Notes: generated by a model from the letters alone, not told the origin. A stretch of 64,000 bases of DNA from Paraconiothyrium sp. Pb-2020 (GCA_022419385.1 JAJUBI010000006.1:4154001-4218000); one strand, 5' to 3'; counted from the stretch's first letter, positions 45,803-56,569 are shown. Program-made: numbers and translations.

Positions 45803-47276
45803 ATGGGGAAAGACAGCGATGTGCCGCAACCCGGTCCCGCGCGCCTTTCGAAAGGCGCGGGGCCGGACGAGTGGTTAGAGCAGGCCAAACAGTGCAAATA
45901 CCTGCCGGAGGCCGAGATGAAGCGCCTCTGTGAGATTGTTAAAGAGTGCCTTATGGAAGGTACGTTCGCTACATACCTCAGCAGTCCTCTCAGTGTATCC
46001 GCTGTGTGGGGTTCCATGCACTGACCCACATGTCTAGAATCCAATATCCAGCCTGTGCGGACACCCGTAACAGTATGCGGTGATATTCACGGCCAGTTCT
46101 ATGACCTTCTCGAGTTGTTCCGCGTCGCTGGTGGCATGCCCAGCGACGCCCCAACCGCCCCAGTTGCTCCCGCAATACCTGCGACGATAAAGCCCGAGGA
46201 TATTGAGCCGCCAACTACGATAAAAGATCCCAGGGCTAAGAGGAAGATGAAGAGGAGGTTCCAGAGCGATGAAAGATACACTGGCCCAAGTAGCCCCAAT
46301 GAGGGTGGAGATCTGGAGGAGGAAGAGGAGGAGGAGGAAGAACGCGGCCGGAGTAGAAGTATCACTGGCCGAAGGAGTACAGAGGAAGAATCAGCTGCGC
46401 CCAATGTCCCCGCAGGTAACGGGCAACAGAATTTCATATTTTTGGGTGACTTCGTAGACCGAGGTTATTTCAGTTTGGAGACGTTCACACTGCTGATGTG
46501 CTTGAAAGCCAAGTGAGTCATGGTTCCCTTTGACGAGTCGGCTGGCTCCTGACCTCGCAGATTCCCTGACCGAGTTACGCTTGTGCGCGGAAACCACGAG
46601 TCCAGACAAATTACCCAGGTCTACGGTTTCTACGAGGAGTGCCAGACGAAGTATGGCAACGCGTCCGTGTGGAAAGCCTGTTGTCAAGTGTTTGATTTTC
46701 TTGCGCTGGCGGCCATTGTAGATGGCAAGGTGCTCTGCGTCCACGGGGGGCTCAGCCCAGAGATCCGAACACTGGATCAAATTCGCGTTGTCGCCAGAGC
46801 GCAGGAGATCCCGCACGAAGGCGCCTTCTGCGATCTAGTCTGGAGCGATCCGGAAGAAGTCGACACCTGGGCGGTCTCGCCAAGAGGTGCTGGATGGCTG
46901 TTCGGCGACAAGGTTTCATCGGAGGTTCGTACACTTCCAGTTGCGTGTACACGTGGCTAACAAGCTCTAGTTCAACCATGTAAACGGATTACAACTCATC
47001 GCTCGAGCGCATCAGCTCGTCAACGAGGGCTACAAGGTACACCAGCTCTTGGCCGTTCCCCGTGCACATGCTGACTTTCTGTAGTACCATTTCAAAGACA
47101 AAGATGTCGTCACCGTCTGGTCCGCACCAAACTACTGCTACCGCTGTGGAAATGTTGCCTCTATCATGAACTTAGGCGAAGATCTCAAACCCGAATTTCA
47201 GATATTCAGCGCTGTGCCTGACCATCGACGCGCTGTGCCAGCAGGACGGGGTACCCGTGGTGAATATTTCCTTTAA
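45803..47276 (+). CDS. SIT4: Serine/threonine protein phosphatase PP6 catalytic subunit (Sit4)
   Basis: PP2A-like metallophosphatase acting in cell-cycle entry and TOR signalling. Exons 45803-45959, 46038-46512, 46561-46924, 46971-47036 and 47085-47276 give 417 residues. Metal and phosphate motifs are complete: GDIHGQ (67-72), GDFVDRG (189-195), RGNHE (220-224), [21 protein letters not shown] and [13 protein letters not shown]; the end is EYFL. The choice of PP6 over PP4 or PP2A rests on [24 protein letters not shown] and ASIMNLGED. Residues about 86-183 are an insertion between the first two metal motifs, with Pro-rich, basic ([10 protein letters not shown]) and acidic (nine Glu in a row region) parts; yeast Sit4 and human PP6 lack it, although other Pezizomycotina have similar inserts as far as I recall. 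Confidence 0.95.
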
Positions 47277-48199
47277 CGGTATGTGAACGTAGAGATTTCG
47301 GTGCTTTGGGCAATATACCTTGTATAGCGTGGTTGATGTAGATGGCTGGGCGGTGGTATGGAAAGCATGATGAACTGCATTGCTATGATGAATGGAAGTG
47401 AAACAATACCCCGGATTTGAAAAGGACTGGCGAAGATGGCTTTGTATCATAGAATAGCCGTGGTACATGAAGTCATATAGCTGTAAGAATAGCAGCGACG
47501 TTAAAAAACACATGTGCTTTTCGATTTGGTGACGACGGCCTGATATATCGCAAAGCCATGGATACGCGCACACAACACTCTTGCAAGGTCTGACAGAAAG
47601 GCAAAAATCAGTCGAACAACCACCTCGCTCGCACCTCCCAACCCTAATTAGAGTAATCCAGCGCCGCCGTCCAATGGTGAATACCTGACTGCAGAATTGC
47701 TTCCCTCGTCTGATTGTATTCATTGCTTAAGGCCGCTCAGCATCGCTAGTTACCTAAGCGAGTGAGAAACGACCTCCACCGGACTCGAACTGGGCTCCTA
47801 TCAGAGTGAAAACTTGGGAGGCACGTGCGAGATTACGGCCTATCTTCTGAAATTTGGACCCGTTACAGGTGACACATTTTCGGACAAAAGCGCTATATAT
47901 ACCAAAACTTCAGAGAAAGAAAGGGACCGGGCATTAGAGACTTGCTGTGACTTGAGATACATCTTGTGCCGGGTGAGTGGGTCCTCGCTAAACCTTGGTG
48001 AGAAAAATACCCTGTGCGTGCGGGGGCGGGTCCTGTGGGATCCTCCATGAATTATCTTTCACACCTGTGCGCTATCCGCGATATAAGAGGCATTTGAAAG
48101 AAATGTATTAATACAACAAGGGAATATCAATCTCAGATATACAACCTGTGCGTGCTCGGTGAGATCCGAAGCACCACAGTACCATATCCCTCTCTCATC
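47277..48199. other. Convergent intergenic region, 920 bases
   Basis: Holds the SIT4 and secreted-protein 3' ends. A word resembling a tRNA T-loop on the minus strand near 47785 has no matching stems. Nothing else recognised. Confidence 0.4.
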
Positions 48200-48886
48200 T
48201 CACTTCGAATCAGCACCCTTAGCGCATTGCTCCGGACACAGCAGAGCAGGGTGCCCATCGTCAGCCCAGTGCTCAAGATTCTGGCACGTGCATACCTCCA
48301 CCGTCCCAAATCCAACGCCTCCTGCATCTTTCTTAGGAACCCAGGCCTCCCACGGTTGCCCATCCTCAATATCATGCGTGAAACTACCAAGCGATTCGGT
48401 CTCACAGCCATCACTTGGTCCCTGCTTCTGCATGTGCCCGCTTACTTTGACGCCCCAGGGATAATATATCGCGCTGCAGTGCCACGGGCCGTCCGGGCAT
48501 TCCGCATCGGACGCCTCTGCGATGCTGTCCTGAACTTGCTCTGCAACGCTGAAGCCAAACCCACCGGCAAGACTGACAGGCGTGCCTCCTGAAAGGCCGA
48601 TCTCGCCTCCGACCTGCCATTGGAAGGCGGTGGAGTGGCCGGATTCGAAGGTCACAGCTGTATACTGTTAGTATTCGCCTGGGGGAGTATCAACGAGATG
48701 ATGAGTAGACTTACCACCTCCGCCGTCAACACTACGTCCGGTCTGCCAGCTTGGCCCGTTGACCTCTTCTGTTTTGTCTACAACAGCGCAGTAACGCGTC
48801 TCGTGCGGCGGGTTAAATATTTGTGGGTTGGGAAGGGCGAATGTTGCAGGCAGAGCTGCGAGGGCGAGGATTTGAGAGTAGACCAT
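48200..48886 (-). CDS. Small secreted protein, family not recognised
   Basis: Exons 48886-48715 and 48657-48200 with a 57-base intron give 209 residues. The start MVYSQILALAALPATFALP is a clear signal peptide with probable cleavage near residue 18. The mature part has about ten cysteines, one near the start (TRYCAVV), most in the last 90 residues (AECPDGPWHCSAIYYPWGV, CETES, VEVCTCQNLEHWA, ALLCPEQCAKG). A glycine/serine-rich strand pattern (FQWQVGGEIGLSGGTPVSLA, GGFGFSVAEQVQDS) suggests a beta-rich fold. Size, signal and cysteines fit an apoplastic effector or wall-associated protein, but no function is assigned. The acceptor TATACAG was chosen because it alone restores the frame. Confidence 0.78.
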
Positions 48887-50302
48887 CGTGACTGGTTATG
48901 TTGGTCGGTGAGGATGCGCTTGTAGTGTGCAATGAGATTTTGATGATTGCTGATGGTGAGTTGCGGAGAAGGCTGCTGGATGATAGAAGTACACCTGGAA
49001 AAGATGGGTGATTTATATGTAGACGAACGACCTGTCACTTCAGGGAATGTCGCACTGCCATCCACACAATGTCGATCGACTTGTCCGATACCATAGCTTC
49101 AACGAGGCTTATCTGGCTTGCAGATTGAAATTCGTGCAGACTTGCGAGAGGCATACGCCTTTGCTGAGCTTGGCCTCGTCATTATGAGGGGGCGTATGGA
49201 GACTTTGATACTTGGCGATGTAGATATGAGCTGTGGTTTATGTTCGTGATACACGACTCGCAGGAATCTGGGGCTGAGAAGGAATGCTTGGGGGCAGTAT
49301 TTTCCCCGGACCCACGTTTTTGATCGACAGATCCTTGAGTCCTCCACGCGACCGGACATTTGAATAGGCAACAAAAATTACGTCATGTTGCTATAGTAAG
49401 AAGATGAGGCTCAGCAGGAGCGTCGATTTGTATGCACCCCGGCAATGCAAGACTCTTTCTTGGATCGCTCCAGGGTCAAAGTGCCCCGTATTGGGGACGA
49501 TCACCACACTCAGCCCCCACCGCTCGTTCGAACTCGTTCACCACTGTTGACGTAATAGAAGACCGGGCTTTGCGTCGATGTGAATCAGTCCACAAGGGGA
49601 AGGGGCAAACACCATGGTCCTGGATTTGGGTCGTTTGCCGAGAGCTAGAAGCTTCGCAACTGCGTCTGCGTTCGAATTACTGCAACCGCATGTTGGCAAA
49701 ACCAAGAAACCCAGTTGTTGATGCTGTGCCCTGTGCAGAACTGTCTCACGTGCAAGTCGTCCATCGAGGGCCACTTTTTGGCTGTTATGGAGCGTTGTAC
49801 GCAGAAAGACCCGATCATCAAGTTCGGTGAAGTACTGCCCAAGGTGGTGTCGATCATCCCATTTCGGTGACCCGAGATCGGATCGTCACGCAGATCGAAT
49901 TTAAGCCACTAAAAGTGAGGAATCAGTGCTTGTTCCATGGTGAAACCACAATGTTCTGACTGGTGAACCAATGACAAATCGAATCTAGAAAGTTGTTCAC
50001 TTCTTCAGGTGGTGCGCCCCCGATCGTGCAGCCAACCCTTTGAGCCGCTCACGATGCACATTTACATACTAAATCTCCCTCACTGAGCTAGCGGAACTAG
50101 TTGTTCAACAGTTTGATTTGCACAACTACATAAGACTCATGCACGCTACCGGCTCCACTACGTGACCTTCATTATCATGCCGGTGCGTCGACTGATTGAC
50201 CAAAACCCCAAACTCCATGGCCATGCGCAATGCACGCTTCCCTCTTTATACAGGATCAAAAAACACAATATCCACAAAGAACCAGAACAACCCGCCTTTT
50301 TG
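48887..50302. other. Intergenic, 1.4 kb
   Basis: Contains the secreted-protein promoter and the 3' end of the GPI-type gene. Open frames up to 132 codons are not convincing. No repeat or RNA gene seen. Confidence 0.4.
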
Positions 50303-51124
50303 TTATCTCAGCATGTTTCCAACCATGCCCAAGGCCACACCAGCCCCCATCCCATACCTCCCTACCCCACACCTGCCCGCCCTGCTACCATCTCCCGGCC
50401 CGTATGTCGAACAAGCCGCCACGTTCCAGTCCCCGGAACAGGCAGCCTCACTCAGACTACTACAAATGGAGGTCGCTGAGGCAGCTCCCACGCTCGGCAC
50501 CGCTGTGATAGTAACGCCGCCGTTTGGCGCAGAAACCGTGACGCCGAAGTTTTGCCCACTTGCTAGAGCAGACGTACAGCGCGCAGCATCCGACTGGCAG
50601 CGCGAATAAGCGGATGAGCAGGCGGCTGCGGATTTGTAAGTCGTGGGGAGATAGGCGATGGGGAAGAAGGTGTTTGGTACCCAGCTTGTTGCGCCTGTGG
50701 AGCCTTGGACGAAGGGCGTGCTTGTGCCAGTCGTCACTACTATTGTTGTCGTCGCTCCTGTAGTCGTAGGGGTCGTCGTCTGGGTGCCGGTGGAAGTCGG
50801 TGAGGAGCCCTGCGTTATAGGTGCGATAGTGCCTGTACACGCATTGCCGTTGGGACAGCAGGCTGCGTGGCCTGCATTGTCTATCGAGCACACCTCAGTA
50901 GTCCTGCAGCACAAGCCCGGCTGATTGATGTTGGTGCATGCCTTATAGCCGGAGGCGCATGAGTTGGAGTCCGTCTGCCGCTTGAATAATTCTAATGTGC
51001 CATCCGCGACGAGCGTGTCGTTGCTTTGCGCGGGCAACTCTTGTAGTTGTGCAGGCTGGAACGGGGAAGTAAAGTCCGGTGCGGCGAGCGCAATCGCGGG
51101 TAGGAGCAGCAATGTGATCCTCAT
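50303..51124 (-). CDS. Cys-rich GPI-anchored cell-surface protein
   Basis: Single exon, 273 residues, ATG at 51124. MRITLLLLPAIALAAPDF is a signal peptide. After a linker ending in ELFKR (a kexin-like KR site) comes a compact eight-cysteine module (CASGYKACTNINQPGLCC, TTEVCSIDNAGHAACCPNG, CTG), then a Thr-rich, probably O-glycosylated stretch (STGTQTTTPTTTGATTTIV). A second Cys region (AAACSSAYSRCQSDAARCTS, CSSLSEAACSGDWNVAACS) precedes a C-terminal hydrophobic tail (GVALGMVGNMLR) as expected for a GPI anchor signal, with omega-site candidates around GDGSRAGR. Fungal wall proteins of this layout are common; no enzyme activity is indicated. Divergent from NAS6. Confidence 0.85.
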   Translation of the reverse strand: MRITLLLLPAIALAAPDFTSPFQPAQLQELPAQSNDTLVADGTLELFKRQTDSNSCASGYKACTNINQPGLCCRTTEVCSIDNAGHAACCPNGNACTGTIAPITQGSSPTSTGTQTTTPTTTGATTTIVVTTGTSTPFVQGSTGATSWVPNTFFPIAYLPTTYKSAAACSSAYSRCQSDAARCTSALASGQNFGVTVSAPNGGVTITAVPSVGAASATSICSSLSEAACSGDWNVAACSTYGPGDGSRAGRCGVGRYGMGAGVALGMVGNMLR

Positions 51125-51597
51125 TCTCGAGGATGGAATGATAGGTTCTGTATTGGATGCAGGTGTGAGGAATGCGCCGTGGCGCGAGTACCGTGTCTCA
51201 ACAGCCTTCCGATTGAGCGGTGTAAACAGACTGCGGTATTGGGAAGTATAGACGAGTAATTGGTTGGAAGCAGCGCCGAACGATCAGGGAGCGCGCAATG
51301 GCAATAGTCGTCCTCTAGGTTGTAGGTGTCCACGAGGAAGACGTCACGAAGCTGAAACCTGGATGCAGTCAAACCCTGGTGGACTCGATATTGTGCCCAG
51401 ACCAAGTGGTGTGTTGTCCAAGGAACCGCACGTGCAAGGCGGTCAGCCACTGAGGTGATTGGTGAAACCCCCGCGCCTGTGGCTTCGCCGAGCCTCCCGC
51501 ATGCCCGCAGTGGGGCATTTTGTAGTGGCATCTGGGAAGCTTCAAGCTGACCAACGTCTGCTCGACCATCAAAGCTCAACATATACAGCGGTTCGCC
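51125..51597. promoter_or_regulatory. Divergent upstream region of GPI-type gene and NAS6
   Basis: 473 bases between start codons; nothing specific recognised. Confidence 0.45.
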
Positions 51598-52354
51598 ATG
51601 GAAGACGCGAGATCGAAGTTCGCAATTCACGAGGCCTGCCGCGAAGGTCAAAGTACATCATCCGTTGCTTTCTTCGCAATCCTAGTCGCTAACCACATTT
51701 ACAGCATCCAGAGTAGAATCACTCCTCTCCGCGAACCCCAAGCTCGCGTCTGTCCGCGATGATGACGACCGCCTTCCCATCCATTGGGCAGTCTCGTACA
51801 ATCACCTACCCATCGTCCAACTGCTTGTACAAATCAAATCCTTCGATCCCGATGCCGTCGACGGCTCAGGCTGGACGCCCCTCATGATGGCCTGTTCACG
51901 CAAGGAAGCCGATGCCATCGTGTCTCTCCTCATTTCGAAAGATGCCGACCTGAACGCGAAGAACAACAACGGTCAGACAGCGCTGCACTTCTCTGCCAGC
52001 AAGAACAATTTGGATATTGCGAGAACATTATTGAAGGAGGGCGCAACCGCGAGAGTGAAGGACAAGAGGGGCCAGTTGCCACTGCACAGAGCAGCCGCCA
52101 TAGGCAGCGTTCCCATGATCAAAGAGCTCTTAGGTGCGGGCAAGAGCCCCCTGAACGCAACGGATGCGGATGGCATGACAGCGCTGCATCATGCCATTGC
52201 CGAAGGACATGGCGATGCGGCGCTATTGCTGCTCACGAGTGGTGCTGAGTTCGACAAGAAGGATGCGACCGATCAAGTGGCGCTGATCTGGCGCCTGATG
52301 AGAAAACAAGGAAGTTCATATTACAGGCGGCCGAACGGGAAGGCATCGATCTGA
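51598..52354 (+). CDS. NAS6: Proteasome assembly chaperone Nas6/gankyrin (ankyrin repeats), C-terminus frame-shifted
   Basis: Nas6 binds the C-terminal region of proteasome ATPase Rpt3 during assembly of the 19S base. Exons 51598-51652 and 51705-52354 give 234 residues. Ankyrin repeats are plain: DDRLPIHWAVSYNHLPIVQL, GSGWTPLMMACSRKEADAIV, NNGQTALHFSASKNNLDIAR, KRGQLPLHRAAAIGSVPMI and DADGMTALHHAIAEGHGDAA. After ATDQVAL (residue about 211) the read frame gives IWRLMRKQ..., whereas the plus-one reading from 52285 gives DLAPDEKTRKFILQAAEREG and ends at 52359, which is the usual Nas6 ending. So one base appears to be missing at about 52284. The last repeat is therefore altered in the sequence as given. 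Confidence 0.9.
52284..52285 (+). other. NAS6: Apparent one-base deletion in NAS6
   Basis: The codons GTG GCG CT are followed by GATCTGGCGCCT, whose family-like frame begins at 52285. One extra base between CT and GAT would join both halves. It is either a real frameshift or a base-calling error. Confidence 0.75.
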
Positions 52355-52889
52355 TATGAGGATAGGGAGGACGAAAGCAGCGATGATTGCATGATACCCT
52401 GGAGTCCTTCTGGTCTGAAACTATAAGTTAAGTGTATAAAAAGTCAACATGGATGAACTAATCAACGTCGGAAACACTCCTCAGCGCGTGTGTTATGACT
52501 TATAGCGGACTGACGAAACGTCCAATGCAGCTCGGGCCTCATCTCCCCCCTATTCACCCTCCACGATGATGTCGCTAGCATTTCAGATCGTTGAGGTCTT
52601 CATCAACACGGAAACGACTCCGATTCTGCCAGCGACGATATGTCAGCTACCTGACGGATTTAAGATGATGTATGCCCGAATGACGTAATCCATTGCAATT
52701 GAACCCTCGTGTATAGCCATTCAGTGGCGGGTACGGATACCTTCATCATCTCCGTCAGGTGTCATTTAAGTGGTGCACATATGATCCTAACTTTTGTTAT
52801 ACTTTCTGTCAAGTTGGCCGCTTTCTACCTGAAGTAACACTTGCATCCAGCACGCAGCCCATCTGGTAATAACACTACCTCAATTGATA
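52355..52889. other. Intergenic, NAS6 to short-chain dehydrogenase
   Basis: 535 bases with the NAS6 3' end and the next promoter; nothing specific recognised. Confidence 0.4.
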
Positions 52890-53633
52890 ATGCGCATCTT
52901 CATCACAGGTTCCTCCGATGGTCTCGGATCACTTGCTGCTAAATCTCTGGTTACACGCGGCCACAATGTGACCCTCCATGCCCGCAACGCTCAGCGCGCC
53001 GAAGACGCCAGAAAAGCCTGTCCTGGTGCCGATGGCGTCCTCATCGCCGATCTTTCTTCAACTCAAGCAACAAAGTCTCTCGCCGACGATCTTAACGCAA
53101 AAGGTCCATGGGACGCCATTATCCACAATGCCGGCGTGATGCGCATTCCGCCGTCATCAACGGGTCCTGAGGGTCTACCAACGCTATTCGCAACGAATAC
53201 TCTTGCGCCTTACACACTCACATGTCTTGTGCTACCACCGCCTAAGAACCTCGTCTTCTTGTCCTCGGCGTTACATAACAGTGGCGATGCAACGCTGAAA
53301 AACATCAAGGCTGCGAGCTACAGTGATAGTAAGTTGCACAATACGATGCTGGCGTTCTGGTTTGCGAAGCAGCCAGCATTCAAGGACACGGTTGTCAGCT
53401 CGCTGGATCCTGGATGGGTGCAGACGAAGATGGGTGGTGCGGGAGCTAGTGACGATATTGGTGCGGCTGTCGAGAACTACGTAGCACTTGCTGAGGGCAT
53501 ATTGGGAGGATCCGGCAAGCATTGGTATCACTCGAAGGAGAGGTCTTTTCATCGCGGGGCGGCGGATGAGCGGGCGCAGCAGAAGTTGGTGGATGAGTTG
53601 CAGGAGATTTCTGGTGTGAACCCACCCAAGTAA
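52890..53633 (+). CDS. Short-chain dehydrogenase/reductase
   Basis: NAD(P)-dependent oxidoreductase with an unknown substrate. Single exon; the ATG at 52890 is used because the frame extends upstream only to a TTG. 247 residues, normal for a classical SDR. The dinucleotide motif is TGSSDGLG (residues 6-13), the structural NAG is in IIHNAGVM, the catalytic Ser in LVFLSSALHN and the catalytic pair YSDSK. HARNAQRAED at the end of beta-2 suggests NADP preference. DPGWVQTKMGG after the active site is typical. The helix alpha-4 region is short: the usual NxxG segment between NTLAPYTL and LPPPKNLVF is reduced. Converges with the peroxidase gene at 96 bases. Confidence 0.9.
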   Translation: MRIFITGSSDGLGSLAAKSLVTRGHNVTLHARNAQRAEDARKACPGADGVLIADLSSTQATKSLADDLNAKGPWDAIIHNAGVMRIPPSSTGPEGLPTLFATNTLAPYTLTCLVLPPPKNLVFLSSALHNSGDATLKNIKAASYSDSKLHNTMLAFWFAKQPAFKDTVVSSLDPGWVQTKMGGAGASDDIGAAVENYVALAEGILGGSGKHWYHSKERSFHRGAADERAQQKLVDELQEISGVNPPK

Positions 53634-53729
53634 CGGAATCTAACTTCAAGACAATCAATAGTAATAAATAAACTAGCCTAGATATTGTAATAGGGCAGAA
53701 TGGGTATTCCAATACTTGACGCCATGTCA

Positions 53730-54721
53730 CTAATGTGCAGATGGAGTCTTGATGAAGCTCGCTCCTAAACCCAAGATGGTCGCCTTCAAACCGACCAGCG
53801 TGCCTATACCGATGAGCTTGGCTTCCTCAGCTCCATGCTCACCACCTTTCATCATCTCCGAGTAACCGTGGTTGAGGTCGGCCTGGTCGAACTTGGTCGG
53901 CGGTCTCCATCCTTCAGCATACGGAAGACGTTCCTGTTCTAAACTCATTCGTAAGTAAACACTCCTCTCACCCTATCCGTATTCGAACTTACCGAAGAAA
54001 ATCTTCACCCACTTCAGCGGTGCGACCCCATCCTTTCCGAGCAAATTGAGATACAGCGACGTCTCACCATAACTCATGATCGCCTCTTTGATCCCATAGA
54101 TCCACGTCTTCTCCGCTTCATCATGCTTCTTCTTACTCGCCAGAATCCTCGCCCACCTTGCATGTCCCGCAGTTACCCAGTCTGTCATGATTTCATCGTC
54201 AGCCTTTCCCGGATGAGCTTCACGATACGTCTTGAGCACCATGTCAAACGACTCTTCGTGAAACTTCTCGCCTCCGCCAAAGGCAGCATCATCACGACTT
54301 AGCGAAGCATCGTGCTCGATGTAATTGTGCTTGCTGACATGGTTCAAGTCGAATGAGTGCGCATTGTGGTCGGGATTCGCGAAGATGCCACTGGCAGCGA
54401 AGACGTTCGCTATTTTGGGGTCAACGTTGAAGGCTTGGGTGAGTGCTTCGACGGCCACGGCTTTGGTGATGCCTTTTCCGCTGTGTGGGAGGATGCCGTG
54501 GTTTGCAAGAGAATTGATCGCTGGGCAAGGTGATCGGACTGTGTTTGGGTTAGAATGGTCATTGTATAAGTGCTAGGAAATTTGTGCGTACCATCTTTCT
54601 CTCCCGGTGGAGTCCACTTATCCCATCTAACCTCGACGGTGTGCGTCGTAGGTGTCCCAGGGTGTTGTTTCTCCTCCGCGGGAGCTTTCGTCTTCTTGCT
54701 GAAAAGTCGCGAAAACATCAT
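53730..54721 (-). CDS. Heme-thiolate peroxidase (chloroperoxidase/unspecific peroxygenase family), intracellular type
   Basis: Peroxidase_2-family enzyme that uses H2O2 to oxidise or oxygenate small molecules with a Cys-ligated heme. Exons 54721-54592, 54538-53993 and 53938-53730 give 294 residues. The proximal signature is RSPCPAINSLANHGILPHSG, with the heme-ligating Cys in PCP; it forms exactly across the first intron. The distal motif EHDASLSR carries the EHD acid-base residues. HNAHSFDLNHVSKHNYIE between them is typical. The N-terminus (MMFSRLFSKKTKAPAEEKQH) is not a secretion signal, unlike secreted peroxygenases; StcC-like members of secondary metabolism are similar in this, but no cluster surrounds it. 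The C-terminus has a hydrophobic stretch (LIGIGTLVGLKATILGLGAS). Confidence 0.92.
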
Positions 54722-55363
54722 GCAGCAACTACTTTCAAAGTCACTGTGAGTGGCCCAACGATGATTATAGACACTCGAAGCTTTAGCTTACGAGGCTATT
54801 CGATTCATATATATATTCGACTTTGATGCCTTCAGCTGCCTACTCGCCGCCTCGGTTTTCAGCTGGACGATCGGCGCTTCCGGATGGGGCTGAAGTAGGA
54901 CACATCGGTACTACGGTGAACGCCTGCCGTATCTGACAGCCTCGCGTAGGCCATCACGGGGTGACAAGGGCTCAACCCATCACGCTAACTCATGCTTCTA
55001 TCAGCCTGCTCACCGGAGGGCCTCTTATCGCGCCATCACAGTCCCGCGCAGAGACCTTGCTTCTATCGAAGACCAATATGGCTCCTAGTGCCAGGATATC
55101 ATGCATAATCAACGTGAGTGGTGAAAATACGTTTCTATCATGTTTGTGACGGGTTAAGCACGCGGCCAGCATAGGCAAAGTCAAAGGAAGAGGAATGAAC
55201 CTGTTGGAATACAAGGCTGTGCATTTGTGAAATCCACCAATCGAAAAGATCAGAGAAAACTGCCACTACGAAGCAACAACACAGACCGGAGCTGTGAGGA
55301 ATCCAGAAGTGACCTTTCTCACTATTGATAATTTTCACGCCCGTCAAAGCTCTGCTCTTCACG
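54722..55363. other. Intergenic, 640 bases
   Basis: Divergent region of the peroxidase and the F-box-like gene. A TATATATA-type word at about 54810 (ATTCATATATATATTCG) sits near 90 bases upstream of the peroxidase ATG and could be its TATA box. Confidence 0.45.
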
Positions 55364-56103
55364 ATGAAAAAGCTATTTGCACGCGCCCTAAAAGTAACAC
55401 CCACACAGAAACTATTAAGACACGCAAGCGGATCAGTTTCTAGAGACACACCTCGCTCACCCACCTCTCAACTTTCCCCTCAGCCTGATTCTTCGATCAT
55501 GAAATCGAAACCGTCAGCGTCCTCCCAGGATGCCCAAACCATCTCGCACTTTGAGCGCCTTCCACGCGAGCTACGAGATCAAATCTATCTTTACCTTGGC
55601 TTTCCAATCGCAGGACGCTGTCTTCACAACTGCGACAACACCTGCTCAATGATGAAGTATCAGCTCCATACCTGGGTCGACGTTAAAGGCCAGGTCTTCA
55701 CGGGCAGATACCTTTCAAGGATTTTGCCTCACCCCACCGAGCAGGCTGAATCACATCTTCTCAAACTCCACCAGTCAGGCTGCTATCATCGATATAAGCC
55801 TTTGCGGGGTACCGAAATCGGCAACACTGGCGAGGAAGAAGTAAGTCACTCCAATGCAGCCTCACATCTAGAATTGGAACTCTTCCGCTTACTGTAATCA
55901 TAGGTACAGCATTGGTTCCATCGCATCGCCGGCATCAATCTCATGCGCGTCAACCGGTTCTTCTACGAAGACACGGCTGCATACCTGTATGGCCCCTTGA
56001 CAGAGTGCTCTTGCGCACGGGGGCTTACGAGTAAGTTGGTCGTAGTCGTAGTTGATACGTGAATAGAAGCTAACTACTTGCAGTTGATGACTGGCCTTCA
56101 TAG
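55364..56103 (+). CDS. F-box-like/2EXR-type protein fragment, function unknown
   Basis: Exons 55364-55840, 55904-56030 and 56084-56103 give 207 residues. After a basic N-terminus (MKKLFARALKVTPTQKLL) and a Ser/Pro stretch comes HFERLPRELRDQIYLYLGF, the start motif of fungal F-box-like (2EXR) proteins, and later GINLMRVNRFFYEDTAAYLY, also typical of that family. The last intron has donor GTAAGT, branch GCTAAC and acceptor TTGCAG; splicing gives an end at DDWPS, while read-through ends at 56062. Related proteins are usually longer, so this may be truncated. Cysteine cluster CLHNCDNTCSMM is notable. No function can be assigned. Confidence 0.6.
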
Positions 56104-56569
56104 ATCTGCTTTTTCGGCTGGTTTTCCTCGTCGACCATTTCGATGAGAATACAGTAGAGGCAATACCATAGCATAAGCATATGCGCGAGCATCAGAGAAG
56201 GAGTATGATGGAAGAGGAATGATGCGACATATCATGCACGCAAGTATGTTTGTGGAGCACCTATCTATTCACGTATATCATCAGTTTTCAAATGGCAGAG
56301 GTGTATTTCCTAGCTATATCGAAGACCGGACGACACGGGCCTGTGAGTGTGAGATTCTCTTGTGAAAGTTTGCTTCGCACCTGGGCACAATATCATCCTT
56401 CACACAGCTCGTGAAAAACCTTAATATGTCCGCCTCCTCCTAAGTTTATGGGAGATCGCCTAGAGTAATTGACTCAAAGGTGGTTCGTCAGCGCACTTTC
56501 ACTCAATCAGAACATGAGGTAACGACCGACGATAGCTAGCGAATGAAGGCAGGAGAATTCGGTTCATAT
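56104..56569. other. Convergent intergenic region
   Basis: 466 bases holding 3' ends of the F-box-like gene and GCV1; nothing else recognised. Confidence 0.4.

Noticed and set aside
47172..47723. 183-codon minus-strand frame behind SIT4
   Set aside because: It overlaps the last SIT4 exon and has no protein-like pattern; it is antisense to the coding end.
47770..47860. tRNA T-loop-like word (GTTCGAGTCC on the minus strand)
   Set aside because: The flanking bases do not pair as a T-stem, and no A box or acceptor stem was found.
52890..54721. Secondary-metabolite cluster made of dehydrogenase and peroxygenase
   Set aside because: No backbone enzyme, transporter or pathway regulator nearby; neighbours are housekeeping genes.
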